This document shows, piece by piece, positions 1 to 7,826 of a stretch of 41,600 nt of DNA. The notes under the pieces were generated by a model. It did not search any database, was not told where the DNA came from, and saw only the letters and a list, made by a program, of their open reading frames with translations. The position numbers were made by a program, and so were the translations under genes. Position 1 is the first letter of the stretch. Each line of letters begins with the position of its first letter. This DNA is from Syntrophomonadaceae bacterium (GTDB lineage: Bacteria > Bacillota > Dethiobacteria > DTU022), in contig SKOR01000063.1 in NCBI GenBank assembly GCA_007119965.1, positions 1 through 41,600 on the forward strand, read 5' to 3'.

Positions 1-26
1 GGCGGGCCGCCTCACGAGGGTTCCGG

Positions 27-314
27 ATGAACCCATCGAGAGGGAATCCCGAGCGAAAGGCTGCTGATGAAGCGTTCTACTTCAGCGCGCAGCGATCAGA
101 GAGCAAGCCGTTACCAGGAGCGCTTGAAGCGCTGCCGTTCTACTTCAGCGCGCAGCGATCAGAGAGTAAGCCGCTACCAGGAGCGCTTGAAGCGCTGCCG
201 TTCTACTTCAGCGCGCAGCGATCAGAGAGCAAGCCGCTACCAGCAGCGCATAAGGACGAAGGCTGCGTTTGCCAGGAGAACAAAGGCGCCGAAGAGTTAA
301 TAAATGTCAAATGA
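27..314 (+). CDS. doubtful repeat-encoded ORF, 95 codons
   Basis: This frame is open from the left edge of the window, so the ATG at 27 may be internal. It encodes about three copies of a 21-residue unit containing FYFSAQRSESKPLPGALEAL and ends at TGA 312-314, just inside the terminator-like hairpin. No ribosome binding site stands out before 27, and a second forward frame is equally open because of the repeat, so the open frame is weak evidence for coding. No function can be assigned. Low confidence that it is translated. Confidence 0.2.
   Translation: MNPSRGNPERKAADEAFYFSAQRSESKPLPGALEALPFYFSAQRSESKPLPGALEALPFYFSAQRSESKPLPAAHKDEGCVCQENKGAEELINVK
74..250. repeat. 63-bp tandem repeat, about 2.8 copies
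   Basis: Three direct copies begin at 74, 137 and 200, exactly 63 bp apart. The first two differ by only a few bases; the third keeps about 50 bp and then diverges. Each full unit carries a 7-bp inverted repeat around a single central base (agcgcttgaagcgct) where one unit ends and the next begins. Because 63 is a multiple of three, the repeat stays open in two forward frames. One of these (open from the left window edge, first ATG at 27, stop at 312-314) would give a 21-residue peptide repeat. I recognise no protein family. It could be a repeat-bearing C-terminus of a gene lying to the left, or an intergenic repeat family. Confidence 0.85.
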
Positions 315-357
315 GAGGAATTTACTACATAATTCCCTCTTGTTTTTATATTTTTTT
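313..357 (+). terminator. rho-independent terminator before the dcw operon
   Basis: gagaggaatt and aattccctct form a stem with one bulged C around an 8-base loop, followed by ttgtttttatattttttt. The U-rich tail fits an intrinsic terminator that ends transcription from the left, insulating the mraZ promoter. The stem is only moderately strong. Confidence 0.6.
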
Positions 358-388
358 AAAAATTTTAGCAGGAATGTGGGAAAAGGGG

Positions 389-417
389 TTGAATTATAGA
401 GGAAAGTGGTGTAAAGT
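389..417 (+). promoter_or_regulatory. candidate mraZ promoter
   Basis: TTGAAT (389-394) and TAAAGT (412-417) are separated by 17 bases and could be the -35 and -10 of a housekeeping promoter for the dcw operon. The -10 would overlap the first two MraZ boxes, which would make repression by MraZ direct. The -10 match is imperfect, so this is tentative. Confidence 0.4.
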
Positions 418-430
418 GGTGAAAAGTGGT
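403..430 (+). promoter_or_regulatory. MraZ operator, three AAAGTGGT boxes
   Basis: AAAGTGGT occurs at 403-410, 413-420 and 423-430, one helical turn (10 bp) apart, 29 bp upstream of the mraZ start. This matches the described MraZ box, AAAGTG followed by T or G and a 3-bp spacer, repeated in front of mraZ. MraZ is expected to bind the array and autoregulate the dcw operon. Confidence 0.85.
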
Positions 431-458
431 TGTGATTGTCCCATATGGAGGCGAACAC

Positions 459-890
459 ATGTTTACAGGCGAATACCAGCATACTTTGGATGGAAAAGGA
501 CGGGTGATTATTCCTTCACGCCTGCGCGACGGATTGGGTGATCGTTTTATGGTGACCCGCGGTTTTGAAAAATGCCTGTTCGTCTATCCAAACTCTGAAT
601 GGGTCCGTCTGGAGCAGAAATTAAAGCACCTGCCCTTTACTAAGAGTGATTCCCGTAAATTTAAGCGCCTGTTTTTTTCAGGAGCGATGGAAGTCGAAGC
701 CGACAAGCAGGGCCGTGTGCTGATTCCCCAGAACCTGCGGGAATATGCCAGTATAGAAAAAGAAGTTATGTTTATCGGGGTTTCAAATTACGTTGAAGTT
801 TGGAATGAAACTGCCTGGAAAGAATACTTCGGTGAAGCTAACGATAATTATGAAGAGATCGCTGAGGAACTGGTTGATTTTGATCTCTAA
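459..890 (+). CDS. mraZ: transcriptional regulator MraZ
   Basis: This is the DNA-binding autoregulator at the head of the division and cell-wall cluster, 143 residues, the usual family size. Two SpoVT/AbrB-like halves are visible, each with the signature around DGKGR (residues 11-15) and ADKQGR (81-86). The frame is open from 426, but ATG 459 is chosen because the protein then begins MFTGEYQHTLDGKGR as in the family, and a ggag motif lies at 447-450. The three-box operator just upstream supports autoregulation. The stop is 2 bp before rsmH. Confidence 0.95.
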   Translation: MFTGEYQHTLDGKGRVIIPSRLRDGLGDRFMVTRGFEKCLFVYPNSEWVRLEQKLKHLPFTKSDSRKFKRLFFSGAMEVEADKQGRVLIPQNLREYASIEKEVMFIGVSNYVEVWNETAWKEYFGEANDNYEEIAEELVDFDL

Positions 891-892
891 AA

Positions 893-1867
893 GTGGTGTT
901 CTACGTGGTTGAGCTGCACCTGCCGGTTATGGAAAAAGAAGTGCTTTACTACCTGAACTGCCGACCCGACGGGGTTTATGTTGACGCCACGCTTGGCGAC
1001 GGCGGCCACGCCGAAGTTATATTGAAAAAACTATCTCCAAAGGGCCGTTTAATCGGGATAGACTGGGATGTCGCTGCCCTGGAGCGGGCGGAGGCGAGGC
1101 TGGCAGATTACGCAGACCGGTTGATCCTGGCCCACGCGGATTATACAAAAATGGAAGAAGTGCTTGCTGAAAAAGGGTATCCCCTGGTAGAAGGAATTCT
1201 GATCGACCTGGGAGCTTCAACCCTCCAGCTAATGGATGCAGAACGCGGTTTTTCGTTCCACCATGAAGGCGACCTTGATATGCGCATGGATCGCCGCCGC
1301 TCTTTGACAGCAAAAGATATTGTGAACCAGTATTCCGCCGGACAGCTGACCGAAATATTTTTCCAGTTTGGTGAAGAACGCTGGTCAAAGCGTATAGCAG
1401 CAAATATCGTGCGGAAAAGGGAGCAGGAAGGGCCGATCGGGAGCAGCAGGGAGCTGGCCGAAACAGTCAAGGCTGCAGTGCCTGCCCGCTACCGGCGCCA
1501 GGGAGGCCACCCGGCCCGCAAAGTATTTCAGGCCTTGCGCCTGGCTACTAACCGTGAACTTGATAACATCTCGGCTGTGCTTCCGCAGGCAGTCAACAGC
1601 CTTGCCGCCGGGGGCAGGCTTTCCGTAATTGCTTACCATTCCCTGGAAGACCGGCTGATCAAGCATTATTTCAGGGAGAAATCAGGGCACTGCAGCTGTC
1701 CCCGTAATATGCCCTGCATCTGCCGTCAGGAAGCTGAACTTAAGGTGCTCACAAATAAAGCAGTAAAGCCTTCCGAGGAAGAAATATACAGCAATCACCG
1801 GGCGCGCAGTGCCCGGCTGAGGGCTGCTGAAAGAATAAAAAAAGCAGAACAGAAAGAGGGTGAGTAA
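893..1867 (+). CDS. rsmH: 16S rRNA (cytosine-1402-N4)-methyltransferase RsmH
   Basis: RsmH (MraW) methylates N4 of C1402 in the 30S P-site using S-adenosylmethionine. The SAM-binding motif is YVDATLGDGGHA (residues 29-40), followed by IDLGAST near 104-110 and the family C-terminus HRARSARLRAAE. At 324 residues it is of normal length. The start is uncertain: GTG codons at 893, 896 and 905 are all possible and none has a good ribosome binding site. The family N-terminus (MxFxHxPVL-like) would best fit 905. It follows mraZ by 2 bp and is probably translationally coupled to it. Confidence 0.95.
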   Translation: MVFYVVELHLPVMEKEVLYYLNCRPDGVYVDATLGDGGHAEVILKKLSPKGRLIGIDWDVAALERAEARLADYADRLILAHADYTKMEEVLAEKGYPLVEGILIDLGASTLQLMDAERGFSFHHEGDLDMRMDRRRSLTAKDIVNQYSAGQLTEIFFQFGEERWSKRIAANIVRKREQEGPIGSSRELAETVKAAVPARYRRQGGHPARKVFQALRLATNRELDNISAVLPQAVNSLAAGGRLSVIAYHSLEDRLIKHYFREKSGHCSCPRNMPCICRQEAELKVLTNKAVKPSEEEIYSNHRARSARLRAAERIKKAEQKEGE

Positions 1868-1868
1868 A

Positions 1869-2246
1869 ATGCACCAGGCCAGACAACTTAAACAGGCCAA
1901 CCGTCCCGCTCCGCGACCTCAACCGGACAGAAGGCCGGGAGTCAGCCCGCAGCCCGCTACCAGGCTGAAAAAAGTAAAATTAATGCTAATCCTGTTTACT
2001 TGCTTCGCACTCAGCCTTGCCGTTGTTGGCCAGTACTCATCATTGGTCATCCTTAATTACCGCCTGAGCAGTTCCCGTGCCGAACTGGCAGCCGTGACGG
2101 AGGTATCCCGCGATCTCGAGCTTGAAGCTGCAAAGCTCAGTTCTATCGGTCGCATAGAGCAGATTGCCCGTGATGAACTGGGCATGACTGAACCCGGCTT
2201 AGGTCAGCTGAGAGTGATTACTGCCGGTAGGAATACTGCAAACTAA
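1869..2246 (+). CDS. ftsL: cell division protein FtsL
   Basis: A small bitopic protein of 125 residues with a basic, proline-rich cytoplasmic tail (1-36), one membrane helix (about 37-55), and a heptad-like extracytoplasmic segment (60-92) ending in RIEQIARDELGM, typical of the FtsL/DivIC group. FtsL pairs with DivIC and FtsQ to activate the FtsW-FtsI synthase. ATG 1869 is preferred to GTG 1860 because gagggtg sits 6-8 bases before it. Sequence in this family is poorly conserved, so the call rests mainly on topology and position between rsmH and ftsI. Confidence 0.85.
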   Translation: MHQARQLKQANRPAPRPQPDRRPGVSPQPATRLKKVKLMLILFTCFALSLAVVGQYSSLVILNYRLSSSRAELAAVTEVSRDLELEAAKLSSIGRIEQIARDELGMTEPGLGQLRVITAGRNTAN

Positions 2247-2263
2247 TTGGGAGAGTGAGCTTG

Positions 2264-3994
2264 ATGGCCGAATTTCCGGTAACCAGGGCTATTGTCAGAA
2301 AAAGGCTGATTATAGTTTTCGCTCTGACCGTGCTGGCAACACTGCTTTTAATCAGCCGGTTAGCCTGGATACAGATCGTCCGGGCCGAAGAACTCTATGA
2401 GCAGGCCTGGGAGCAGTGGAATCATAACATGCCGGTCAACACGGCCCGCGGTTCAATTTACGACAGCCAGGGAAGGCTGCTGGTCGGGAACATTTCGGTT
2501 TATACTGTGGCTGCTATTCCACCGCAGATCGTTGATGCCGGGGAGGTTTCAAGCGCTTTGGCCCCGGTCTTGGATATGGACGCCCATAAAATTAACGAAC
2601 TAATCACGCTGGACCGCAGCGCGGTCTACATAAAGCGCAAAGTTGAACCCGGGGTTTCCGATACAGTGCGCGAAATGAATTTACCCGGAATAATATTCTT
2701 TAATGAAGATAAACGCTACTACCCCGGGGGCAGCCTCGCTTCACAGCTGCTTGGTTTTGTCGGTATGGACCAGGGGTGGGCCGGGCTGGAAACATACTAT
2801 GAGCACTATCTGGCCGGCAGTGAAGGAAGGATGTTTTATCCTGCCGATAGCAGGGGCAATCAGCTGCCCCATACATTTAGCCGTTTTACTGCCCAGCAGC
2901 AGGGTTACGACCTGCACCTGGCGATAGATGAGACCATTCAGCATATTGTCGAAAAGGAGTTAAACCGCGTGATGGAAGAAGCTGCTCCCAGGCAGGCCTT
3001 AGCTTTAGTGGTAGACCCGCAGACCGGGGCAGTGCTGGCTGCAGCATCCAAACCTGATTATTATCCTGAAATATACGATGCTTACGATCCGGAAAGCTGG
3101 GCCCTCGGCCCTTTCAACTCATCATTTGAGCCCGGTTCAACATTTAAGATGGTTACCGCGGCTGCGGCGGTTGAAGAAGGGATCTTTGATCCCGATGAGC
3201 GTCACTATTGTTCCGGCCATACAGTTGTCAACGGGGTACAGTTAAACTGCTGGACTGTCGAACGCGGCGGGCATGGCGATATTACTTTTTTTGAATCAGT
3301 AGGAGGTTCCTGTAATACTGCCTTTATTGAGTTGGGGCATAAACTGGGCCGTGAAAAACTATACCGGTATATTGAAGCTTTTGGGTTTGGCCGGCCGACC
3401 GGCATTGATTACCCGGGAGAGAGCAGCGGTTTGATTTTCGAAACTGAAGCTGTGGGTCCCCTGGAGCTGGCAACAACTACCTTCGGTCAGGGTATTTCGG
3501 TAACGCCTATCCAGCAGGTAATGGCTTATACGGCTATGATCAACGGAGGCTATCTTTACAGGCCGTACCTGGTTAAAGAAATACGCGACCAGAACGGGGA
3601 GGTTGTCTACACCGGGCAGCCGGAAGCAGTGCGGCAGGTAATTTCGGAAGAAACATCTGAAAAGCTGATTGAAATGATGGAAAGCGTTATCCTCGATGGA
3701 ACCGGTTATGCGGCGGCTTTAGACGGTTACAGGGCAGCCGGAAAAACAGGGACAGCTCAGCAGATTGACCCCGATGGCAGCTACAGCAGCAGCGATTATA
3801 TTTACTCCCTGGCCGGTTTTGCCCCTGTTGAAGAGCCCCGCCTGGTCCTTTACGTGGCGGTTGACGGGGTAACCAGGGGGCCTCGCCTGGGCGTTCATAC
3901 CAGCGCCCCGCTCTTTAAAAATATTATGGAAGACACCTTGAATTACATGCGGGTCAGCCCCTCGAACCCTGTGCAGGTGGACAATACAGATTAA
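2264..3994 (+). CDS. ftsI: septal transpeptidase (class B PBP, FtsI/SpoVD type)
   Basis: A class B penicillin-binding protein of 576 residues that cross-links septal peptidoglycan, anchored by an N-terminal membrane helix (about 15-35). A dimerisation domain is followed by the transpeptidase domain, with the active-site S292-T-F-K, S349-C-N and K494-T-G. ATG 2264 is chosen over GTG 2255 because ggagag ends 8 bases before it. The protein ends soon after the transpeptidase domain: no PASTA repeats follow, unlike B. subtilis SpoVD and PbpB. Partner of FtsW, encoded downstream. Confidence 0.95.
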   Translation: MAEFPVTRAIVRKRLIIVFALTVLATLLLISRLAWIQIVRAEELYEQAWEQWNHNMPVNTARGSIYDSQGRLLVGNISVYTVAAIPPQIVDAGEVSSALAPVLDMDAHKINELITLDRSAVYIKRKVEPGVSDTVREMNLPGIIFFNEDKRYYPGGSLASQLLGFVGMDQGWAGLETYYEHYLAGSEGRMFYPADSRGNQLPHTFSRFTAQQQGYDLHLAIDETIQHIVEKELNRVMEEAAPRQALALVVDPQTGAVLAAASKPDYYPEIYDAYDPESWALGPFNSSFEPGSTFKMVTAAAAVEEGIFDPDERHYCSGHTVVNGVQLNCWTVERGGHGDITFFESVGGSCNTAFIELGHKLGREKLYRYIEAFGFGRPTGIDYPGESSGLIFETEAVGPLELATTTFGQGISVTPIQQVMAYTAMINGGYLYRPYLVKEIRDQNGEVVYTGQPEAVRQVISEETSEKLIEMMESVILDGTGYAAALDGYRAAGKTGTAQQIDPDGSYSSSDYIYSLAGFAPVEEPRLVLYVAVDGVTRGPRLGVHTSAPLFKNIMEDTLNYMRVSPSNPVQVDNTD

Positions 3995-4040
3995 CCAGGG
4001 GTGTTTGGCAGCAGGATATCAATAAAGGGGAGGTTGCGTG

Positions 4041-5432
4041 GTGAAATACAGGGGAAGCGAAATCATAGAAGCCAGTGAAGGCAAACTGCTGCAGGGTAAC
4101 CCTGCACAGCAGGTATCGGGCTTCGCTATTGATTCCAGGCAGGTTAAGCCTGGCGATTTCTTCATTCCCTTTGAAGGCGAACGCACCGACGGGCACCTCT
4201 TTATTGCCCGTGCCGCTAAAGCCGGCGCAGCCGGTGCCTTTCACCACCTTGCCAGGACACCAGACCCCGAAATTCCCCCCGGCTTTCTTTTAATCGGGGT
4301 CAACGATTCTCTTAAAGCCCTGCAGCAGCTGGCGGCAGACTACCGGAACAGGTTTAAACTGCCGGTTGTCGCTATAACCGGCAGCAGCGGCAAAACAACA
4401 ACCAAGGATTTTACAGCAGGTGTTCTTTCGGCAAAATACAACGTTTTGAAAACAACCGGCAACCTGAACAATGAAATCGGTCTGCCGCTGACCATATTAA
4501 AGCTTGAAGACAAGCACCAGGCTGCCGTGCTCGAGATGGGCATGACCGCAGCAGGTGAAATTAAAACCCTGTGCGAAATAGCCAGGCCTTCGCTCGGCGT
4601 TATCACAAACATCGGCGAAGCGCATCTAGAGCAGCTCGGTTCAATTGAGGCTATTGCAGCGGCGAAAGGAGAACTACTTGATTACCTCGGCTCAGGCGGG
4701 GTAGCCGTTCTAAACGGCGATGATCCCCGCCTCCTTGAAATCAGAAAACGCTACCCGGGGAAAGCATACTATTATGGCTTTAACCAGGGCGATATAAAAG
4801 GCTTAAAGTTGTCTCTAAGGGGAGAAAAAAGCTTTTTCCGGGTGCGTTTTCCTGATAAATTGGAGGGGTGGTTTGAATCACCTCTACCCGGACGGGAGTT
4901 AGCCGGCAACGCCCTGGCGGCTCTTACCGTCGGATATATCCTCGGGTTGACCCTGCCGGAGATGGAAAAAGGACTTCGCCTGAGCGAAGCCACGGCAGGG
5001 CGGCTCCAGGTATTAAATAACCATAAAGGAACCACCATTATTGATGACACATACAACGCTAACCCCGATTCAGTGCGGTCATCACTGAAAGTGCTCGCAG
5101 AGTTGGGAGGGGCCAGGACAATTGCAGTTTTAGGGGATATGCTGGAGCTCGGCCCGGGTTCCCGGGAGGCGCATGCAGCTGTAGGCCGTTTTGCTGCCGG
5201 GAGCGGGATAGGCTCACTGGTCACTGTTGGAGAGATGGCCCGTGTCAGTGCAGATGAAGCAAAAATTGCCGGGTTGACTGTTTACCCCTGCACTGATCAT
5301 GACGAAGCCCTTGTTGTGCTTAAGAACCAGCCCCTCGATGAACACTGGTATGTGCTGGTAAAGGGGTCGCGGGGCATGCAGATGGAAAAAATAGTTCATT
5401 CCCTGATCAAGGAGGAAGGAGCGGGAGGATAA
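4041..5432 (+). CDS. murF: UDP-MurNAc-tripeptide--D-Ala-D-Ala ligase MurF
   Basis: MurF adds D-Ala-D-Ala to the UDP-MurNAc tripeptide, the last cytoplasmic amino-acid addition. The ATP loop is ITGSSGKTTT (around residues 112-121) and the central-domain signature DDTYNANPDS lies near 335-344, a motif that separates MurF from MurE. Length of about 463 residues is normal. GTG 4041 fits the ggggagg site better than GTG 4038. Only 43 bp separate it from ftsI, where murE usually lies. Its stop overlaps the mraY ATG by one base. Confidence 0.95.
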   Translation: MKYRGSEIIEASEGKLLQGNPAQQVSGFAIDSRQVKPGDFFIPFEGERTDGHLFIARAAKAGAAGAFHHLARTPDPEIPPGFLLIGVNDSLKALQQLAADYRNRFKLPVVAITGSSGKTTTKDFTAGVLSAKYNVLKTTGNLNNEIGLPLTILKLEDKHQAAVLEMGMTAAGEIKTLCEIARPSLGVITNIGEAHLEQLGSIEAIAAAKGELLDYLGSGGVAVLNGDDPRLLEIRKRYPGKAYYYGFNQGDIKGLKLSLRGEKSFFRVRFPDKLEGWFESPLPGRELAGNALAALTVGYILGLTLPEMEKGLRLSEATAGRLQVLNNHKGTTIIDDTYNANPDSVRSSLKVLAELGGARTIAVLGDMLELGPGSREAHAAVGRFAAGSGIGSLVTVGEMARVSADEAKIAGLTVYPCTDHDEALVVLKNQPLDEHWYVLVKGSRGMQMEKIVHSLIKEEGAGG

Positions 5433-6403
5433 TGGCTGCTGTCATAGCTGTTGCAATAGCTTTAACTTTTCTGCTTACTGTTATCGCCTGCCCTGTTTTT
5501 ATCAAACGCATGAAGCAGTTACATTACGGCCAGCAAATCAGGGATGATGGCCCGAGCAGTCATTCGCTCAAAGCAGGCACCCCGACTATGGGCGGGGTGG
5601 TTTTTGTATTGGCGGCAGCGCTGGTCGGCATAATTATGGCCGGTTCATCAGCGATGCTTTATGCCGCTTTACTGGTAACATTAGGCTGCGGCCTGGTCGG
5701 TTTTCTGGATGATTACCTGAAGGTTGCGCACAACCGCTCGCTCGGCCTCAAAGCCCGTTCCAAGCTGGCTGCCGAAGCAGCTATTGCCCTGTTCTTTATT
5801 ATCTTCCTCCGGCAGCTCGGCCTTTATTCAACAGAGGTTGTTCTGCCTTTTATTAACCTGGAATTTGATCTTGGCTTTTTTTACCCGCTGTTAATCTTCC
5901 TGATTATTGCAGCGGCCAGTAACAGCGTCAATCTAACAGACGGGGTTGACGGCCTGGCGGCGGGCACAGCGGTTATTGCAATGGCTGCCTATATTTATAT
6001 TGCCTGGCTTGCGGGACAAGGCGAAATTGCCATATTTGCTGCAGCATTAACAGGCGGCTCCCTGGGATTTTTAATCTACAACCGCAACCCGGCCCGCCTT
6101 TTCATGGGTGATGCCGGCTCCCTGGCCCTGGGAGGGGCTTTTGCCGCCCTGGCGGTGCTGACAAAAACCGAGCTGCTGTTGCTGGTAATCGGCGGGGTAT
6201 TTGTAATTGAGGCCCTGTCAGTTATTGCCCAGGTAATCAGTTTTAAGTTATTTGGCAGGCGCATTTTAAGGATGAGCCCGCTCCACCACCATTTTGAATT
6301 GAAGGGCTGGTCTGAATGGCGGGTTGTGCACGCTTTCTGGGGCGCAGCCCTGGTCTTTGCCGTTATCGGAATTCTATCCGTAAGCCGTCAATTCAGCGGG
6401 TAG
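5432..6403 (+). CDS. mraY: phospho-MurNAc-pentapeptide translocase MraY
   Basis: An integral membrane enzyme that joins phospho-MurNAc-pentapeptide to undecaprenyl phosphate, giving lipid I. Its 323 residues hold about ten hydrophobic segments. Family motifs are visible: the aspartate pair in GFLDDYLKV (D93, D94), NLTDGVDGLAAG (167-178), MGDAGS (225-230) and the triple histidine in MSPLHHHFELKGW (285-287). The ATG overlaps the murF stop by 1 bp and ggagg lies just before it, so the two are probably coupled. Confidence 0.97.
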   Translation: MAAVIAVAIALTFLLTVIACPVFIKRMKQLHYGQQIRDDGPSSHSLKAGTPTMGGVVFVLAAALVGIIMAGSSAMLYAALLVTLGCGLVGFLDDYLKVAHNRSLGLKARSKLAAEAAIALFFIIFLRQLGLYSTEVVLPFINLEFDLGFFYPLLIFLIIAAASNSVNLTDGVDGLAAGTAVIAMAAYIYIAWLAGQGEIAIFAAALTGGSLGFLIYNRNPARLFMGDAGSLALGGAFAALAVLTKTELLLLVIGGVFVIEALSVIAQVISFKLFGRRILRMSPLHHHFELKGWSEWRVVHAFWGAALVFAVIGILSVSRQFSG

Positions 6404-6419
6404 TTTAGGGGGCAGAAAA

Positions 6420-7826
6420 GTGATCGATTTAATTAAGGGAAAAGAGGTTTTGGTTGTCGGCATGGCCCGCAGCGGGATGGCTGCCGTAGACCTGCTGAGT
6501 AAAAGCGGAGCGGCCGGGATCACGGTCACTGATCAAAAACATCCTGCCCTGCTCGATGCGGAGCTGGCCCGGCTGGAAAGATACCCTGCCGTAACGGTGG
6601 TCAGCGGTGGAAACCCGCCCGAACTGGTCACTCCCGGACTATCCCTGGTCATCAAGAGCCCGGGCGTGCCTCCGGACCTGGAGTTGTTTAAAAGAGCTGA
6701 AGAACTGGCCGTTCCTGTAATCTCGGAAGTAGAACTGGCCTATACTTTCATCAAAGCACCCCTGGTCGGTGTCACTGGTACAAACGGTAAAACCACCGTT
6801 ACGGCCCTGGTTACCGCAATGCTTAAAGAAGCTCGCCTCGGGCCGGTGGTATCGGCCGGGAATATCGGAAATCCCTTAAGTGGGGTAATCAGTGAAGTCA
6901 GCGCCCAGGGGACCATAGTCGCTGAACTGAGCAGCTTCCAGCTCGAAAACATTCGCCACCTGCGCCCTTCAGTGGCAGTATTTCTCAATTTTGCCGAAGA
7001 CCACATTGATTACCACGGCAGCATTGAAAAGTATTTCCAGGCAAAGGTGCGGATCTTTGAAAACCAGGGTGAGGGTGACTACGCGGTCTTGAACGCAGCC
7101 GATCAAAAGGTTGCCTCCCTGAAAGACACGCTAAAAGGAAGCGTGCTCTGGTTTAACAGGGGCCCGGTAGTAACAGGGGTAGGCCTTGAAAAGGGCCTGG
7201 TCACCCTTTATAACGGGAACGAAAGCCCGCTTGAAATTTGCCCGCTTTCTGAAATTGCCCTCCCGGGCGGCCACAACATTGAAAACGCTCTTGCTGCTGC
7301 AGCGGCGGCCTGGGCTGCAGGGGCAGACCTGCAGTCTATCGGTAGCGTGCTGCGCACTTTTAAAGCTATTGAACACCGCCTGGAACATGTCGCCAGCATC
7401 GATGGCGTTGATTATATCAACGATTCCAAGGGAACTAACCCGGGGGCGACCATAAAGGCGCTGCAGGCTTTTCCGGGCCGTAAAAAAATCCTGATTGCCG
7501 GGGGCAAAGAAAAAGGCAGTGATTTTTCTGAACTGGCAGCGTTGCTGCCCCGGGAAATCCGCCTGCTTATCCTGCTAGGCGAGACGAAAGACCGGCTTGC
7601 CGAAGCAGCCAAAAAAGCCGGTTTTAGCAGCTATATAAAGGTAGACAGCCTGGAGGAAGCTGTTTCGGCCGCCCGTGTGGAAGCGAAGGACGGAGAACTG
7701 GTGCTGCTTTCACCGGCCTGCGCCAGCTGGGACATGTTTACTGATTACGAAGCAAGGGGCAGCCTTTTTAAGCAGCTGGTCCGCACCCCACGGGGTGCAA
7801 AAAGCGGCAGGGGAGGGAGTACCTGA
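6420..7826 (+). CDS. murD: UDP-MurNAc-L-alanine--D-glutamate ligase MurD
   Basis: MurD adds D-glutamate to UDP-MurNAc-L-Ala. Its 468 residues show the N-terminal UDP-binding fold (VVGMARSGMA near 12-21), the ATP loop GVTGTNGKTT (117-126) and the C-terminal LSPACASWDMF segment typical of MurD. The start is GTG 6420 behind a taggggg site at 6405-6411. The stop shares one base with the ftsW start. Confidence 0.96.
   Translation: MIDLIKGKEVLVVGMARSGMAAVDLLSKSGAAGITVTDQKHPALLDAELARLERYPAVTVVSGGNPPELVTPGLSLVIKSPGVPPDLELFKRAEELAVPVISEVELAYTFIKAPLVGVTGTNGKTTVTALVTAMLKEARLGPVVSAGNIGNPLSGVISEVSAQGTIVAELSSFQLENIRHLRPSVAVFLNFAEDHIDYHGSIEKYFQAKVRIFENQGEGDYAVLNAADQKVASLKDTLKGSVLWFNRGPVVTGVGLEKGLVTLYNGNESPLEICPLSEIALPGGHNIENALAAAAAAWAAGADLQSIGSVLRTFKAIEHRLEHVASIDGVDYINDSKGTNPGATIKALQAFPGRKKILIAGGKEKGSDFSELAALLPREIRLLILLGETKDRLAEAAKKAGFSSYIKVDSLEEAVSAARVEAKDGELVLLSPACASWDMFTDYEARGSLFKQLVRTPRGAKSGRGGST

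Noticed and set aside
74-250. CRISPR array
   Set aside because: The repeated unit is continuous, with no variable spacers between short repeats, and no cas genes are present.
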